DNA of 64,000 nt from Pisolithus tinctorius (GCA_024663395.1 JANFAH010000037.1:248001-312000), one strand, 5' to 3'; shown: positions 25,698-37,716, counted from the stretch's first letter. The notes: a model not told the origin generated them from the letters alone. A program made the numbers and translations.

Positions 25698-26156
25698 TGT
25701 AGGGAACGAGTTCGAGTTCCCTAGGAGAATCTGTCTTGGTCAGGAGTTTAGGGGTGGAAGGACTTGTTTTATTTCTTGCCTTTGTTTTTGTGTTTGTACC
25801 CCTGGACTTGGTGACGAGCAGCCGTGTCGCTGACTAAGCACGTGTGCTGTGTTCGCGCGAGTTCAGTTTACCAGAGGAAAAGTACATGTCACAGGCCCTC
25901 AGTAGTAGGGTGATTTAGTCTCGCATTTCGGTGAGTTTTCGAAGTTAGATTTATTACTTTGGGGAGTACCCAAAGTGCCAGGAGGACTGGCAAGAGTATT
26001 AGACAGGCACAGCTAAGTATCTTTTTTCTAGTTCGCATTTTTTACTTTTTACTACACTTCTTTCTCCAGAGAGAACCTCCCTTTTGGGTCGAGCACTAAA
26101 CTCGCCCATTACTGACTATTACCATTATAGGTATATCTATTTTACCTATTCCTACA
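25698..26156 (+). repeat. B1 5' LTR
   Basis: 459 bp. The terminus carries a perfect 8-bp inverted repeat, TAGGGAAC and GTTCCCTA, separated by 8 bp. Confidence 0.92.
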
Positions 26157-26158
26157 TC

Positions 26159-26175
26159 TGGAGCCCACCGCGAGG
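26159..26175 (+). promoter_or_regulatory. B1 primer binding site
   Basis: TGGAGCCCACCGCGAGG begins two bases after the LTR, the normal position and TGG start of a site complementary to a tRNA 3' end. The tRNA was not identified. Confidence 0.65.
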
Positions 26176-27769
26176 GGGGTTCTGTCCATTTTGGGGAAAG
26201 AAGCCACCGTTTTATCACCAAACGAAGTTTTGCTGGGTTGAGTTGGACAAGCTAAGTGTTCAGAATCTCGATTCTAGCTACAGTCTACTCTCAGGAATTT
26301 GGAAAATTTTCAGAGATATTTTTCGAGCAGCAAATGTTGAGCAAGTATCTAAGTCGAAGATCCCTCGAGCCGAGAAGCAGGTCCGAAGGCAAATTAATAG
26401 TCGAATTTCTGCGAAGAAGTCGTGAGAATGCGCCGAGAGAACTCGAGGGAATGCCACCGAGGCATTCGAGGGATGCACCATGGTTCTCAGGGTGCGCAGC
26501 TGACCTTTTTAGGTATTTCGAAGAGGTTTGAAGTCTTTGCGAGCGCAAGAATTGCTTCGATGACCAAGAATGGGCAAAATGGGTCTGCTGGTATGCAAGC
26601 AGCGAAGTCTCGGACTCATGGTATGAATTCGTCGAAGATCAGCTGAGTTGGCCCAAATTCGTGGTGGCCATCGCACATTTGTATCCTGGGTCCCGGAAAA
26701 TGGATTGACAGTATTCAAGGAATGACCTTTACAGCCTCGTTGACAGCCGAGCAAGAAGAGAAGTTCGTACAGAGGAAGAACTGATGAACTACAGACTCTA
26801 TTTTCTAGATTTAGCAGCGTTTCTACGGGTTTTGAGGCAACTCGAGGCTGACGAGCTCGAAGACCTCTATTTACAAGGCTTTGACAAGGAATTCCAGCGT
26901 GAAATCATTCGGAAAATGCGATGCGATGATCGATGGTGACACTCGGATGATCCATGGCCCATGCAGCAAGTAACGCACACAGCCACGTGACTACTACGCA
27001 AAGGATTTCGCTCGGAGCGAGCACAAACAAGCGCGGAAGACTACTATGAGCCACGAAGTGACCCAGAATCGAGTTCGGACAAGCAACATCTATCTACGAA
27101 GTGTTTTCTGCCTACAGCTACACATGACTCGCTGACGAACAATGTACAGGGATCTACAGAGTTATCAAGGTACATAGAGTGCGAGAAAGTACCGAAGTTA
27201 GTTTCGACAAGTTGCACGCAGCCACACAGCCCACCAGAGAAGACAAGTAGTGAGGACCAAAGCCCTGGCAGGCTCGTCGAAGCAGCCGCAGCAACCTGTT
27301 TTGAGACGGGAGAGTTTTCCTTGAGTACAAACAGAATACTGACTACTGAGTTACAGGAAGCAGTAGAACTCAAGCGAGTTGAACCTGCATTGGTGGAGGA
27401 ACCACTCATGACGAAAGTCCCGTTCGAATTCGAAGCGAATTACAACACTCAAAGGGGTTTTTCTTTTTGTTCGTATCGAGTTTCTCTGATGGCTACTGGT
27501 GTGTCACTACAGGAGTCCTACCTAAGAGGTCGAGGCAGTGAAAGGAGCGACCTCGGAGTTCCTGCAGTCAGCAGAAATATGCATCAGTTAACCGACGACC
27601 TATTCAGGTCAAAGATTCCGCTCGAATTCGAAGCTGAAAGGCTCGAAGAACACCCGAAGCCCACAGGAGTTGAAGTCGAAGGGCTCGAAACACTCACAGG
27701 CAGTCCTGAAACAGATAGGTTGGCATACAAAGAGGTCATTGACTCACAAAGAGACGCGTGCAATGCGAG

Positions 27770-29680
27770 GAGTATCGAGACCACGCCGGATGGGCTCGAA
27801 GGCCCAGGTTTTAGTCTTTTCTTTCGAGCGCTTTACTTACAGCTACCTCATATTAGAATAGATGATGACATCGAAGAAGGAATGCGCCTATATACAGCAC
27901 TACAGCGAGTTTCGAAGTCGCAGCAAGATGCGCAACATGCAAGGAGTATCAAGACCATGCCAGCTGGGGTCGATGGCCCTAAATTTGGTTTCTTCTTCGA
28001 AGCATCATACTTACGACTACGTTGTTTTAGGGGATACATATTTTTACAAGAAATTGACAGAACTTCGAACTTCGAAATGCCTGCAGTACGAAGATCTAGA
28101 TCGAGACAACCTGCGACCGCATCCCTTCAAGAAGAAGACACTTACCTTACTGCCAATCAAAGCGAGTTTATAGGTCGACAAACCATCGAACAGTTGGCGA
28201 GGGGAGACACTGTCCCCGTGTTGGATATTGTGCAGAGACATCATGGCCATGTTTTGCTTTGTTCGGGGGACACCACAGACGAACGGGACGTGTTGGATAT
28301 ATTGGAGAGATCGGGCGTTACATATATTGTACAGAATGCCTTACTATGGCGAGGCACGAAAGACCCCTCCGTCTACTTCAGGGGTTACGTCGAAGGCACC
28401 CAAGCCGTCATCGAAGCAGCCATTGCAGCCGGTGTCCATAAGCTCGTCTACATGAGTTCCGCAGGCGTCGTACTTGACAGCACTGACGTCGTGAATGTCG
28501 ACGAATGAGCGCCCTATCTGGAGAAGCCGTTTGACGCGTATAATCTACTGCCTTACCATTCTACCACGTCAAGCGAACCTAGACTGGACCCTGAGGGCGC
28601 GACAGCAAAGCTCAATGAATCTCTACACTGCGCTCTCCCTCCCATATGTGCCATGACCGAATATCACCACACGACGCAGACACTCAGTTCCTATGTCGCA
28701 CCTACACCCAATGCTGAATCCATCCTATCCGCGTTCAACACCCCATTTGACCCACGTGGACTCACGGACCCCGTTGTCTGTTCTCGAAGCGATGGACAAG
28801 CGTTCTTCATCACAAGTGGAGAAGCGTTTGGTGTCTTAGACTTTACAAGGGTGTGCAACGAGTACGAGCGAAAACCATTGCACTTAAAGGTACAGGGTAC
28901 ATACGAATGGCTATGTGGTGAGACGAGGGTACGGCTCGTCATCGAGCGATGGTCATTTGAAGCAACAGAGGAATCTCGATGGAGGAGAGGCATAGGGGAT
29001 TCATGCGCTGAGCTCAACAGCTCGGGTTTCTGTTTTGATCTTAGAGTGTTTTGCTTACATCCTCGTTATTCTAGGGAAGACGGACGTCCACGACGAACTG
29101 CGATCGAAATACAAGAGTCTATGACAGACTTCGAGCAAAGTACCTACGGGCATACTGAAGGACAAGAACGACGAAGCCCGTTAGAACTACGACATCGACC
29201 GTCGAAGGTACGAGGGAACATGCAATGGGCGGGAGACGTTGGGATCACACTGGACGAGCACAGCAGCTCAACATTTTGTTTTTGTCTCAGGAAGTTTTAC
29301 TTACATCTCCGTTATTCCAGGGGAAACGTATACCTACGACAAGGAACATCCAGTGTTCCAGCAAACGTGACACGTGTGGCTACGATGACCTACAAAGAGA
29401 AGCGGGAGACCGCAAAGGTGAAACGGTGTAATGCGGTGCAAGGATTTTACTATGAGTGGGGTGAAGGGAAAAGACAACACGAGAAGGGAATGTATAGGAA
29501 CGCAGAACCAGTTCGATCGGCCGCTCGACATGCACAACGAAGTCTGGACGGTTTAAGCCCCCATTGGGGGAAGGGTTGGACAATCTTGGGTGCTATACTC
29601 AGCAGCTCCAGTTTCTGCTTCGATTTGATATTGTCATACTTACAACCTTGCTACCCTAGGAAGTACGTCCTTGGAGCAGA
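27770..29680 (+). repeat. B1 hairpin-YLxL modules
   Basis: At least five degenerate modules (near 27795, 27965, 29010, 29260 and 29595) with a short inverted repeat such as GGGCTCGAAGGCCC, a T-rich stretch, TTACTTACA and a TAGG about 20 bp later. They lie in one reading frame. The 29,595 module lacks the pairing base change seen in the others. Confidence 0.65.
28131..28860 (+). pseudogene. ERG26: ERG26-derived segment in B1 (sterol-4-alpha-carboxylate 3-dehydrogenase)
   Basis: Colinear blocks resemble the fungal sterol-4-alpha-carboxylate 3-dehydrogenase: EEDTYL, FIGRQTIEQL, LDIVQRHH, VEGTQAVIEAAIAAGVHKLV, SSAGVV, NVDE, EKPFDAYN, then after a deletion ALPPIC, SYVAPTPNAE, FNTPFDP and GQAFFIT. 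The host enzyme is NAD(P)-dependent and removes the C4 carboxyl in ergosterol synthesis. The Rossmann glycine motif is destroyed (NQSE in place of GGSG) and there is a TGA at 28506, so this copy cannot be an enzyme. No introns are visible, which suggests capture through RNA. Confidence 0.75.
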
Positions 29681-30077
29681 GGAGTCTAAGATATACAAGG
29701 AAGACGACGTGCAGTCGCTGATATCCGAAGGAAAAGAAGATGGCGCGAGTTCACGAGCAGAGTGCGAAGACCAGGTGACGAAGCTCAGGAAGGAGAATTA
29801 CGAAGTCCAGGTGCCCCGTTTAGCTATAATTCAAACACTATCTACTGCGAGCTACAGGTACCTTAGCACGAAGGAAAAGGCGGTCGATAGGGATGGTCGG
29901 CTTGAGGCTGTCCACTGGCTCTTACCACCAAGACTCCATCCATCCAACTGCGAGGTGGAAGGCCGGCATTCGAGATCCAAAGAAGTCAGTGCCTGTACCC
30001 ACCGGGGTCGAAAACCTATCTTCGAAGCAGGTTCAAGGGTCTACAGGGCTAAGGTGACAGGTTTTATTAGAGCTTGA

Positions 30078-31015
30078 ACATATGCTATGTTGAAGTACTT
30101 GATTTCTAGCAGTGAAAAAGTAGTGAATGAAGATGGGCGACTCGAAGTTGCTCAGCGACACTTAGAGCAAGGGCTTCGGCCACCAGACGAAATACCGGAT
30201 GAAGTATGAGAAATCAAGGGCGCGCATGCACAGCGAGTCGAGACTGTGAAAATAGGAATGGGACGGGTGGACGGAGCGAAGGTCCCGGTGAGCGTATATA
30301 TATAGTTTTTCTTTCGTTTGAGTTTTGCTTCGAGCGACGTCATTCAACCGAGTCGTGCTAACCTTCGGGTGATTCTACTCACCCCGGCTTATAGTTTTGA
30401 GTACCATTGTTTTTTCTTGGTGCTAAATCGTCTTAAGGATGAGCAGTAGTTGAGAGCACATATGCGTATAAGGATAGTAAATACACAACTGATCGAGATT
30501 TGTTTTAGGTACATATATACATCTTCGAGCTGCCTCGTAGAGGGCCAGCGTCTGCTGTACCAGCTGTGGCGCTGCGTCACACCACGTTACCGTTCGCGCA
30601 GAGACTGTGCCTTGAAGAGCAGTCTTTGACTCACTCCACACTCGATTTATTGCTCACTTGTTCGCTTGCCTGGAGATTATCTCCGTCGTCTTTTGGTTTG
30701 AGGTTTGGGCCTTGAGGGGAGTGTTCGAGAGGCAGGGTGTGTGTTCGAGAGGCCAGGTGGCGCTCTGTAGGCGGGAAGGGTTGTGTTCGAGGGCGAAAGG
30801 TTTTGAGGATGAAGAGGGTTGTTCAGTGAGATCAGGAGCGTGTTTTGGGAAGGAAGGGGGTCATGTTCGAGTAGTGAGGAGGTTAGGGGCAAAGAGTGGT
30901 GTTTGAAGGGCATGAGGATATGTGGTGAGGTCGAGGGAAGCAGATGCGAGGATGAGGATGTTCATGTGAGGAGGAGAGCGACCGAGGACGGTCGAATTCT
31001 AAACCACCCCTCGGA
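30078..31015. other. B1 3' non-coding region
   Basis: The frame of the long ORF ends near 30209 after a TGA at 30075. A TATATATA run lies near 30298. From 30720 to 30900 the plus strand is G-rich with the word TGTTCGAG repeated about four times. The same layout is present in B2 (57857-58623). No classical polypurine tract is obvious before the LTR. Confidence 0.55.
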
Positions 31016-31474
31016 TGTAGGGAACGAGTTCGAGTTCCCTAGGAGAATCTGTCTTGGTCAGGAGTTTAGGGGTGGAAGGACTTGTTTTATTTCTTGCCTT
31101 TGTTTTTGTGTTTGTACCCCTGGACTTGGTGACGAGCAGCCACGTCGCTGACTAAGCATGTGTGCTGTGTTCGCGCGAGTTCAGTTTACCAGAGGAAAAG
31201 TACATGTCACAGGCCCTCAGTAGTAGGGTGATTTAGTCTTGCATTTCGGCGAGTTTTCGAAGTTAGATTTATTACTTTGGGGAGTACCCAAAGTGCCAGG
31301 AGGACTGGCAAGAGTATTAGACAGGCACAGCTAAGTATCTTTTTTCTAGTTCGCATTTTTTACTTTTTACTACACTTCTTTCTCCAGAGAGAACCTCCCT
31401 TTTGGGTTGAGCACTAAACTCGCCCATTACTGACTATTACCATTATAGGTATATCTATTTTACCTATTCCTACA
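31016..31474 (+). repeat. B1 3' LTR
   Basis: 459 bp, about six CpG-type differences from the 5' LTR. Followed by GCGC (31475-31478), the target duplication, after which A1 gag resumes. Confidence 0.92.
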
Positions 31475-32622
31475 GCGCTTCGCAAGCTGGTCGCTCCGAC
31501 CTCCACCCAACAACTTTCCATACTCCGTCTCCTCGTAACCGAGGTGATGGACCCGACCCCGACCCTGACTATCCTGATGGTGATCCCGATGGCAGGGGCA
31601 GTGGTGACAGGGATGTCCCTGAAGACCCGGCTGAGCCGCCAGAGGATCCCCTCGTAGCTCTTGCTAGAGCCATTCATGCGCTTGCACGGTCTAGTTCGCG
31701 CACTGGGGACTCCGCTCTGAAAACCAAAGTCCGCGAGCCTGACACCTTCGACAGCTCCGACCCTAAGAAACTCTGCGAGTTCCTCGTACAATGTGAGCTG
31801 AACTTCCAAGACCGCCCTCGCGCATTCCGCTCTGACAGAGCAAAAGTTACCTTCGCTCAATCTTATCTTAAGGGTATGGCCCTGGCTTGGTTTGAGCCAG
31901 ATTTGCTAAACCCCGACAACTATGACCGCCCGCTCTGGATGGATGACTACCATGAGTTCTTACAAGAGCTCACAACTAACTTCGGTCCGCATGATGCCAT
32001 AGCAGATGCCGTCCAACAACTCGAGAACCTAACCATGAAAGATGGGTCTTGAATTACTAAATACGTCGTGGAGTTCAATCGCTGGGCTTCACAGGTCAAG
32101 GACTACGGTGTCGGTGCACTCCGCCACTGCTTCTATAGCAGACTTCCAGACCACATCAAGGACGAGATCACTCGTGTCGGAAAACCTTCTACCCTCGCAC
32201 AACTCTGCGAACTCGCTCAGACCATCGATGCGCACTACTGGGAGCGTAAAGCAGAGATCTCGTGCACCACCAAGTCCGCCTCTGACAAGTCGCAGTCTTC
32301 CAACTCCGACAATAAAGCTAAATCGTCATCCTCCTCGTCCTCTGCTCCAAAGTCCGACGCCAAGGGCAAGGGCAAACAGAAAGATCCGCCCAAGTCCAAT
32401 GCGTCCAAATCTGATATTGCCCACCTTCTGGGTAAAGATGGCAAACTCACCTCCGCTGAGCGCCAGCACAGGATGAAGAACAACCTCTGCCTCTTCTGTG
32501 GCAAGGCTGGCCATTCCACCAAGGACTGTCCCAAGTCCACCTCTCGCACAGCCAAAGCCCGTGCAGCTATGGCTGAAACTCCGCCTACTCCACCTGCAGA
32601 GAAGGCAGAGTCAAAAAATTAG
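31475..32622 (+). pseudogene. A1 gag, main fragment
   Basis: Encodes the capsid region of Gag (EPDTFDSSDPKKL, AWFEPDLLN, VVEFNRWASQVKDYG) and a nucleocapsid zinc knuckle CLFCGKAGHSTKDC of the C-x2-C-x4-H-x4-C type, ending at TAG 32620-32622. A TGA at 32050-32052 stands where A2 reads a CGN arginine codon (CGT) and fits CGA to TGA. gag of this copy is therefore interrupted by two nonsense codons and the B1 insertion. Confidence 0.85.
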
Positions 32623-32657
32623 TCTGCTCCTCCAGGGAGCTCGCACAGCCTGGAGGA
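32613..32657 (+). promoter_or_regulatory. -1 ribosomal frameshift signal between gag and pol (A1)
   Basis: The gag frame reads TCA AAA AAT TAG, so the slippery heptamer A AAA AAT (32613-32619) is in register. Eight bases later TCCTCCAGG (32628-32636) pairs perfectly with CCTGGAGGA (32649-32657) around a 12-nt loop. The pol frame is exactly -1 and is open through this site with no ATG. Conserved in A2. Confidence 0.82.
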
Positions 32658-35290
32658 AGCGTTGAACCCAACTGTGTGCCACCGGACATCCGACTCAACA
32701 CGTCCGCTCTTTCTAGTCCCAACTCTTTACTTCTGTCTGTAACTCTTCCGGATTATTCTGTTGATACTGTTTCTGCGTTGATTGATTCCGGCTCTTCTCA
32801 TTGTTTCATAGACCCGTCTATAATCAAAAAATATGACATTCCTGTCTCCTCCGTTTTTCCGCCAATTCTGCTCTGCTTGTTCGATGGTAGTACAAATGCT
32901 GTCATTTCTCAAGAAGTAGATCTTTCCCTCCACTTTCCTTCCGGCGATGTCAATTCCGCTTCGTTTTATGTTACTCTGTTGGATTCTTCTTGTTCGCTGG
33001 TATTAGGACACAACTGGCTCACCCACTTCAATCCGTCGATTGACTGGGTACTGGGCAGTATATCGTTCAAACCACCGTTACAGGGAATGCCGATGCCCCA
33101 GGCGCCTTCGTCATCTTCCGCTGCATCCTCCACTCCGGATCCGACACCCTCCACTCTGTTTGCAGCTCCGACTGCACCTCCGACAGACTCGCCGTGCTCC
33201 GCTCCGCTCGTCTCACTCATCAATGCTGCTGCATATGTCAGAGCCTGTGCTCTCCCTGGCTCTAGACAGTTCCGCTTACAGCTCTCCACTGATGATGTGA
33301 AGCTTCGTGCGTCCTCCGCTTCGTCTCCGCCTCCTGACCTCTCCTCGGTCCCTCCTGAGTATCGCGAGTTTGCCGACGTCTTTAGTAAAGACAAGGCCAC
33401 TGAACTTCCGCCACACCGCTCGTTCGATCTCAAGATCGACCTTGAGGAAGGAGCTTCTCCGCCCATCGGTACAATCTACTCTCTCTCTCTGCCAGAGCTT
33501 GAAGCTCTCCGCACCTTCATTGACGAGCATCTTGGCTACGGCTTCATCAAACAGTCCACCTCTGCTCACGGTGCCCCTGTCCTCTTTGTAAAGAAAAAGG
33601 ACGGTTCACTCTGCCTCTGCGTATACTACCGAGGACTCAACAAAATCATGAAAAAAGATCGCTATCTGCTGCCGCTCATCTCCGACCTACTCGACTCTCC
33701 AAGCCACGCTAAAGTCTATACCAAGATCGACCTCCACCATGCCTATCATCTGGTCCACATCACAGACGGAGATGAATGGAAAATGGCTTTCCGCACTCGT
33801 TATGGTTCTTACGAGTGGCAGGTAATGCCATTCGGTCTGACTAATGTGCCTGCGGCCTTCCAGCAGTTTGTTAATAGCATCTTTGCGGACATGCTCGATG
33901 TCTGCGTCGTGGTATACCTCGATGATATCTTAATCTATTCGCAGGACATGGAGTTGCATCGCAAACATGTAAAAGAGGTACTCCGCCGCCTTCGAAAGCA
34001 TGGTCTTTATGCCAAGCCAGAGAAGTGCGAGTTTCACTCTGACTCCGTCGAGTACCTCAGTTATGTTCTTTCTCCCTCCAGTCTCACCATGTCCGCTGAG
34101 AAGGTTCAGGCAGTCCGCGACTGGCCTGAGCCACAGAAGGTGCAAGACATCCAGTCTTTCCTTGGTTTCGCAAATTTCTATAGACGATTCGTTAATAACT
34201 ACTCCGACATCGTCGTTCCGCTCACTCGCCTCACGCGAAAGGGTGCTCCTTGGAACTTTTCCGAGGAGTGCCGCTCCGCCTTCCTCCGCCTGAAGGATGC
34301 CTTCAGCTCCGCTCCTATTCTCACTCACTGGGTCCCTGACGCTCCGCTTACAGTGGAAACCGACGCCTCCGACTATGCCATTGCTGGCATTTTGTCGATC
34401 ACCTGCTCCGACGGTGAACTCTGCCCAGTCGCTTTCTACTCCCACACCATGACCGCGCCAGAACTCAATTATGATACCCACGACAAGGAGCTGTTGGCCA
34501 TCTTCGAGGCCTTCCACCATTGGCGGCATTACTTAGAAGGCTCTGCCTTACCTGTCGACATGGTGTCGGACCACAAAAACCTTGAGTACTTTTCTACCTC
34601 TAAGGTTCTCACTCGTCGACAGGCCCGCTGGTCGGAGTACCTTTCACAGTTTAATCTCTCTATCCGCTTCCGACCTGGCCGCTTGGGAGCCAAACCCGAC
34701 GCACTTACACGACGTTGGGACGTCTACCCAAAAGGGGGGGATAGGGACTACGCGCAGGTAAATCCTCACAATCTCTGCCCTATGTTTACACAGGAGCAAC
34801 TCGCGTCGTCCCTCCGTACCACTACCCTCATGGCACCTGTGCTCCGCACTGCCATGGTCTTCGATGTTGAGTGCTTGCACTCCGACATCATCTCTGCCCT
34901 ACCATCCGACCCTGTCTCCGCCAGCCATCTTCCAACTCCAACTAAGCCTCGGTGGTCCTTGGACTCCAACGGTCTACTCCGCCTCAACGGTCGCATCTTT
35001 GTCCCTGACATTGATGATCTCCGCCTTCGAGTGCTTCGGTTCAAGCATGATCATCCTCTAGCAGGCCATTTCGGGCAAAACCACACCTTAGAACTCATCC
35101 GCAGGGGCTACGTGTGGCCCAACCTCCGCTCCGACATAAAGGAATATGTCAGGTCTTGCACCGCCTGTGGACGGAGCAAAACTCCATGTCACTGCCCTTA
35201 TGGTCTACTGAAGCAACTCCCCATCCCAGAGAGACCTTGGAACTCCATCTCCATGGACTTCATCGAACACCTCCCCAACTCCGATGGCTA
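32620..35290 (+). pseudogene. A1 pol, 5' part (protease, RT, RNase H, start of integrase)
   Basis: Entered by -1 frameshifting; no ATG is needed. In order: protease with ALIDSGSSHCF, reverse transcriptase with the YLDDILIYSQ box near 33915, RNase H with ETDASDYAIAG near 34355, the integrase zinc finger (HDHPLAGHFG then CTACGRSK) near 35050-35175 and the first catalytic Asp in SMDFIEHLP. The frame is open without stops. It is cut at 35290 by DNA transposon C inside a Tyr codon and resumes at 42390. It reads as an intact polymerase apart from C; activity is not implied because gag is broken. Confidence 0.88.
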
Positions 35291-35315
35291 CACGGCCACC
35301 CTGTAGACACAATCA
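35291..35315 (+). repeat. C left terminal inverted repeat
   Basis: Starts CACGGCCACCCT; pairs with 42365-42389 with several mismatches after base 9. Positions 35316-35609 hold subterminal GACAC repeats and no gene. Confidence 0.7.
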
Positions 35316-35609
35316 GGATTGCGTTGACAGTGACACGAGCCTGACACCTAGAAAATTGTGACCAGACACTTCGACGTACAGATTGTGTTTGACAGATATT
35401 GACGACAGATGTGCCTGCTCCAAATGTTATATGAGGCTGACACAATTTCCGGAGCTGTCAATTTGGGCTGCGCGTCGTGCTCCCGATTTCGCCCGATCAC
35501 AGTATGCTCGTTCACCCCGCACATAAAAAACGCATAGCTTGCATGTATACATAAATCAATGCATAGGTTAACATAGAAACGGTAAAGCATAGATAACGGC
35601 CCATTAATA

Positions 35610-37527
35610 CTAGAAATTCTCGCTCAGCAGATCCTCATTACTGTCCTCGGCATGCAAACCCTCCGAGCGATGACCGCAGGCGGGTTGCGGTGATGCATTG
35701 GTCACGGAGGATTGCCTAATGACGGACGGCTGGGCTATACGAGATGCGCTGTGATTTCCGGGAGTAGGCAGCGCGCGAGGGGCAGAAGAGACAGTAGCTG
35801 GTGATTCTGTGTACACGCTGGGGAGAGGCGGTAGGATGGATCCAATATTCTTGCCATACAGTTCTTGATCCTGAGCGACGATCGAGTTGAAAAACCTACA
35901 AGTATATAAATATCAGTCACCAATAACAAGCTCGAGCTACTTACTCGCGCCATTTATCGTTCTTCATGTCCTTTCCAAGCCGGTCAAGATCCTTTGAAAA
36001 CACGCGGTCGATTATGCTCCAGAAGTCGTAACCTGTTTTGACTCTGCCAGGGGGGGCCTTGTTACTTACTGTCCTGACACGTTTCGCAGGTGGTTCGTTC
36101 GTGGACCCTTTGGCACTTGCTTGTGTGGCCCCTTCACCACCACTCTCCAAGTCACTATCATCGCTCACGGTTCTCCCCACAACATATTGATGGGCCCTCC
36201 CATAATAACGCTGCAAGCTCGATCGGTCAGTAAAGGTTGGGAGAAGAATCTGGTGTGACGTACCAAGAAGGCAAAGTGTAGCTGATACTCGGCCTTCGAA
36301 CCTGAACCTACACCACCACGTTTGTATTTGCTGAGTACCGTCCATGTAAGTTCTTCCAGCGTCATGCGCGTCTTCCCTTCCTCCTGGCCGGTACTGTCCA
36401 GAAGCTGTGTAGGCAGTCAATAGAAAACATGATGCATTTTCGTCATGATGGAGCACCCACCAGTGTGCGGAACTTGTTTCGAACGGCACTGCACTCCTTT
36501 TTGATGGCCGCATGAAGCACGCGTTCATTTGCAGGGTTGTTGAATACATTCAGAAATCCTAACAAGTCAGCACGTGATCTGAGTCGTTCCTGTACATACA
36601 TGTAAGTGGTTGGTAAGAGACGGCACGCGCTGGGACGTGCCTCAACGTCGACATGAAGGGTCTTGTACTTGGTTCGGCCTGCTTGCACGAGCATATCTTT
36701 GCATACAATCAAGATTTGCATCTGGTGTTGCTATTCAGCATGCACCATAATGAAATGAGTAAATGACGAACCGTCTGGTCAACATTAAGTTGGAACCCGC
36801 TTCGGAGCCCTGCCGTGGCCGTCTCCATAGCATTCTTCGTATTTGCCGAGTCGGTCTTGATCTCTTCGATCCCATTTAACACCCTGTAGTTGGTCGCCTG
36901 CTGCCAGATTCGCAGGCGAAGGTCACCAGTCTGCAAGGTCTTGCCGACCTGGGCACACAGACAAATATCAGTATGAACATTAATCGTCAAACGCATCACT
37001 TACATCGATGAGCATGCTGAGCTCTAAGAATTGAGATGCCTTGAGTTCGAACTTGGTTGCGACTTTCTGCGCCCACAGCTTCAGCCGCTTGACCTCCGGA
37101 AGCTCGATTCCCCTGTCAACATTGTCAGACACGGAGGACGTGTGTGTGTGAGCAGGGGTTGTCGGAGCATCCCCGACACCACTGCCATATGAAAACTGGC
37201 TTTGGAACTTGTCGTCAGATGCCCTTGACATTGGACGCAACACATCAGAACCTGGAAGACCAGGCAACGCATGAGATGCGTCAGGAGTCATCACGCGTGT
37301 CGCGTTCAAGACATCGGGAGTCACCTGAGACGTGTCGGTCGTGCGCGATGCGGTCACCTGCGAAAGGCATGGTGTTCCTTGACATGCGGGTTGAATCTTC
37401 TATCTCGACCGATTACACAAAGCTTACCTGTCGTGCTCCGATGCGACCTGAGCTCCGGTGTTGGGAAGCTTTTTCCCAGATCTTCGAAGGCGACATAGTG
37501 GCCATATTGATTGTGCTGCTGCGACAT
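35610..37527 (-). CDS. C accessory protein, unknown function
   Basis: A multi-exon gene starting at ATG 37527 (MSQQHNQYGHYVAFEDLGKS) and ending at TAG 35612-35610. Exons include 37527 to about 37435, a second beginning VTASRTTDTSQ, then QTGDLRLRIWQQATNYRV, a segment with DVEARPSACRLLP, and a C-terminal part with Ser/Pro-rich low complexity and PPAKRVRTVSNKAP. I recognise no catalytic motif. Its place next to the transposase and the charged, partly disordered sequence would suit a DNA-binding partner such as TnpA of En/Spm elements, but this is inference. Exon borders are approximate. Confidence 0.55.
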
Positions 37528-37716
37528 GGACTGATCTGTATGAGAACTTGATTGCGAGGGTTAGAAAAAAAAGATGGGGAACGACTCGTCTTATATGAGG
37601 TCCAGGTATTGGGGCCGACCAAACAGTGTCATCTGTTAAAAAAATTGCACTGTCAACAATTTCTGAGAGGTTGATTGACACTCACCGTGCAATATTGAGT
37701 CACGCGTAACGCATGG

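Larger units (their letters stand above)
26256..30077 (+). pseudogene. B1 gag-like long reading frame with captured gene segment
   Basis: One reading frame continues from about 26256 to 30077, broken only by TGA codons at 26529, 26706, 26937, 26988 and 28506. Four of them can be matched to CGA, or to its other CpG product CAA, in B2 or in the captured gene. The N-terminal part resembles Ty3/gypsy Gag of agaric elements: DDQEWAKW, WYEFVEDQLSWPKF, LYPGSRKMD, YSRNDLYSLVD and DELEDLYLQGFDKEF. No zinc knuckle, protease or polymerase follows. Further on lie hairpin-containing modules and an ERG26-like segment in the same frame. I cannot assign the region 27,000-27,750. Compared with B2 this copy lacks several kilobases. 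Confidence 0.7.
25698..31474 (+). mobile_element. B1: non-autonomous LTR retrotransposon inside A1 gag
   Basis: Identical-length 459-bp LTRs (25698-26156 and 31016-31474) with TGTAGGG...CCTACA ends and a 4-bp target duplication (GTGC/GCGC). A tRNA-type primer site follows the 5' LTR. The interior has a gag-like frame, an ERG26-derived segment and repeated modules, but no protease, RT or integrase. The two LTRs differ at about six sites by hand count, all CpG-type, so this insertion is much younger than A1. Confidence 0.9.

Noticed and set aside
35288..35292. A 3-bp TAC duplication for C
   Set aside because: It would make the two ends asymmetric; with TA both ends are CACGGCCAC and its complement, and the empty site in A2 agrees.
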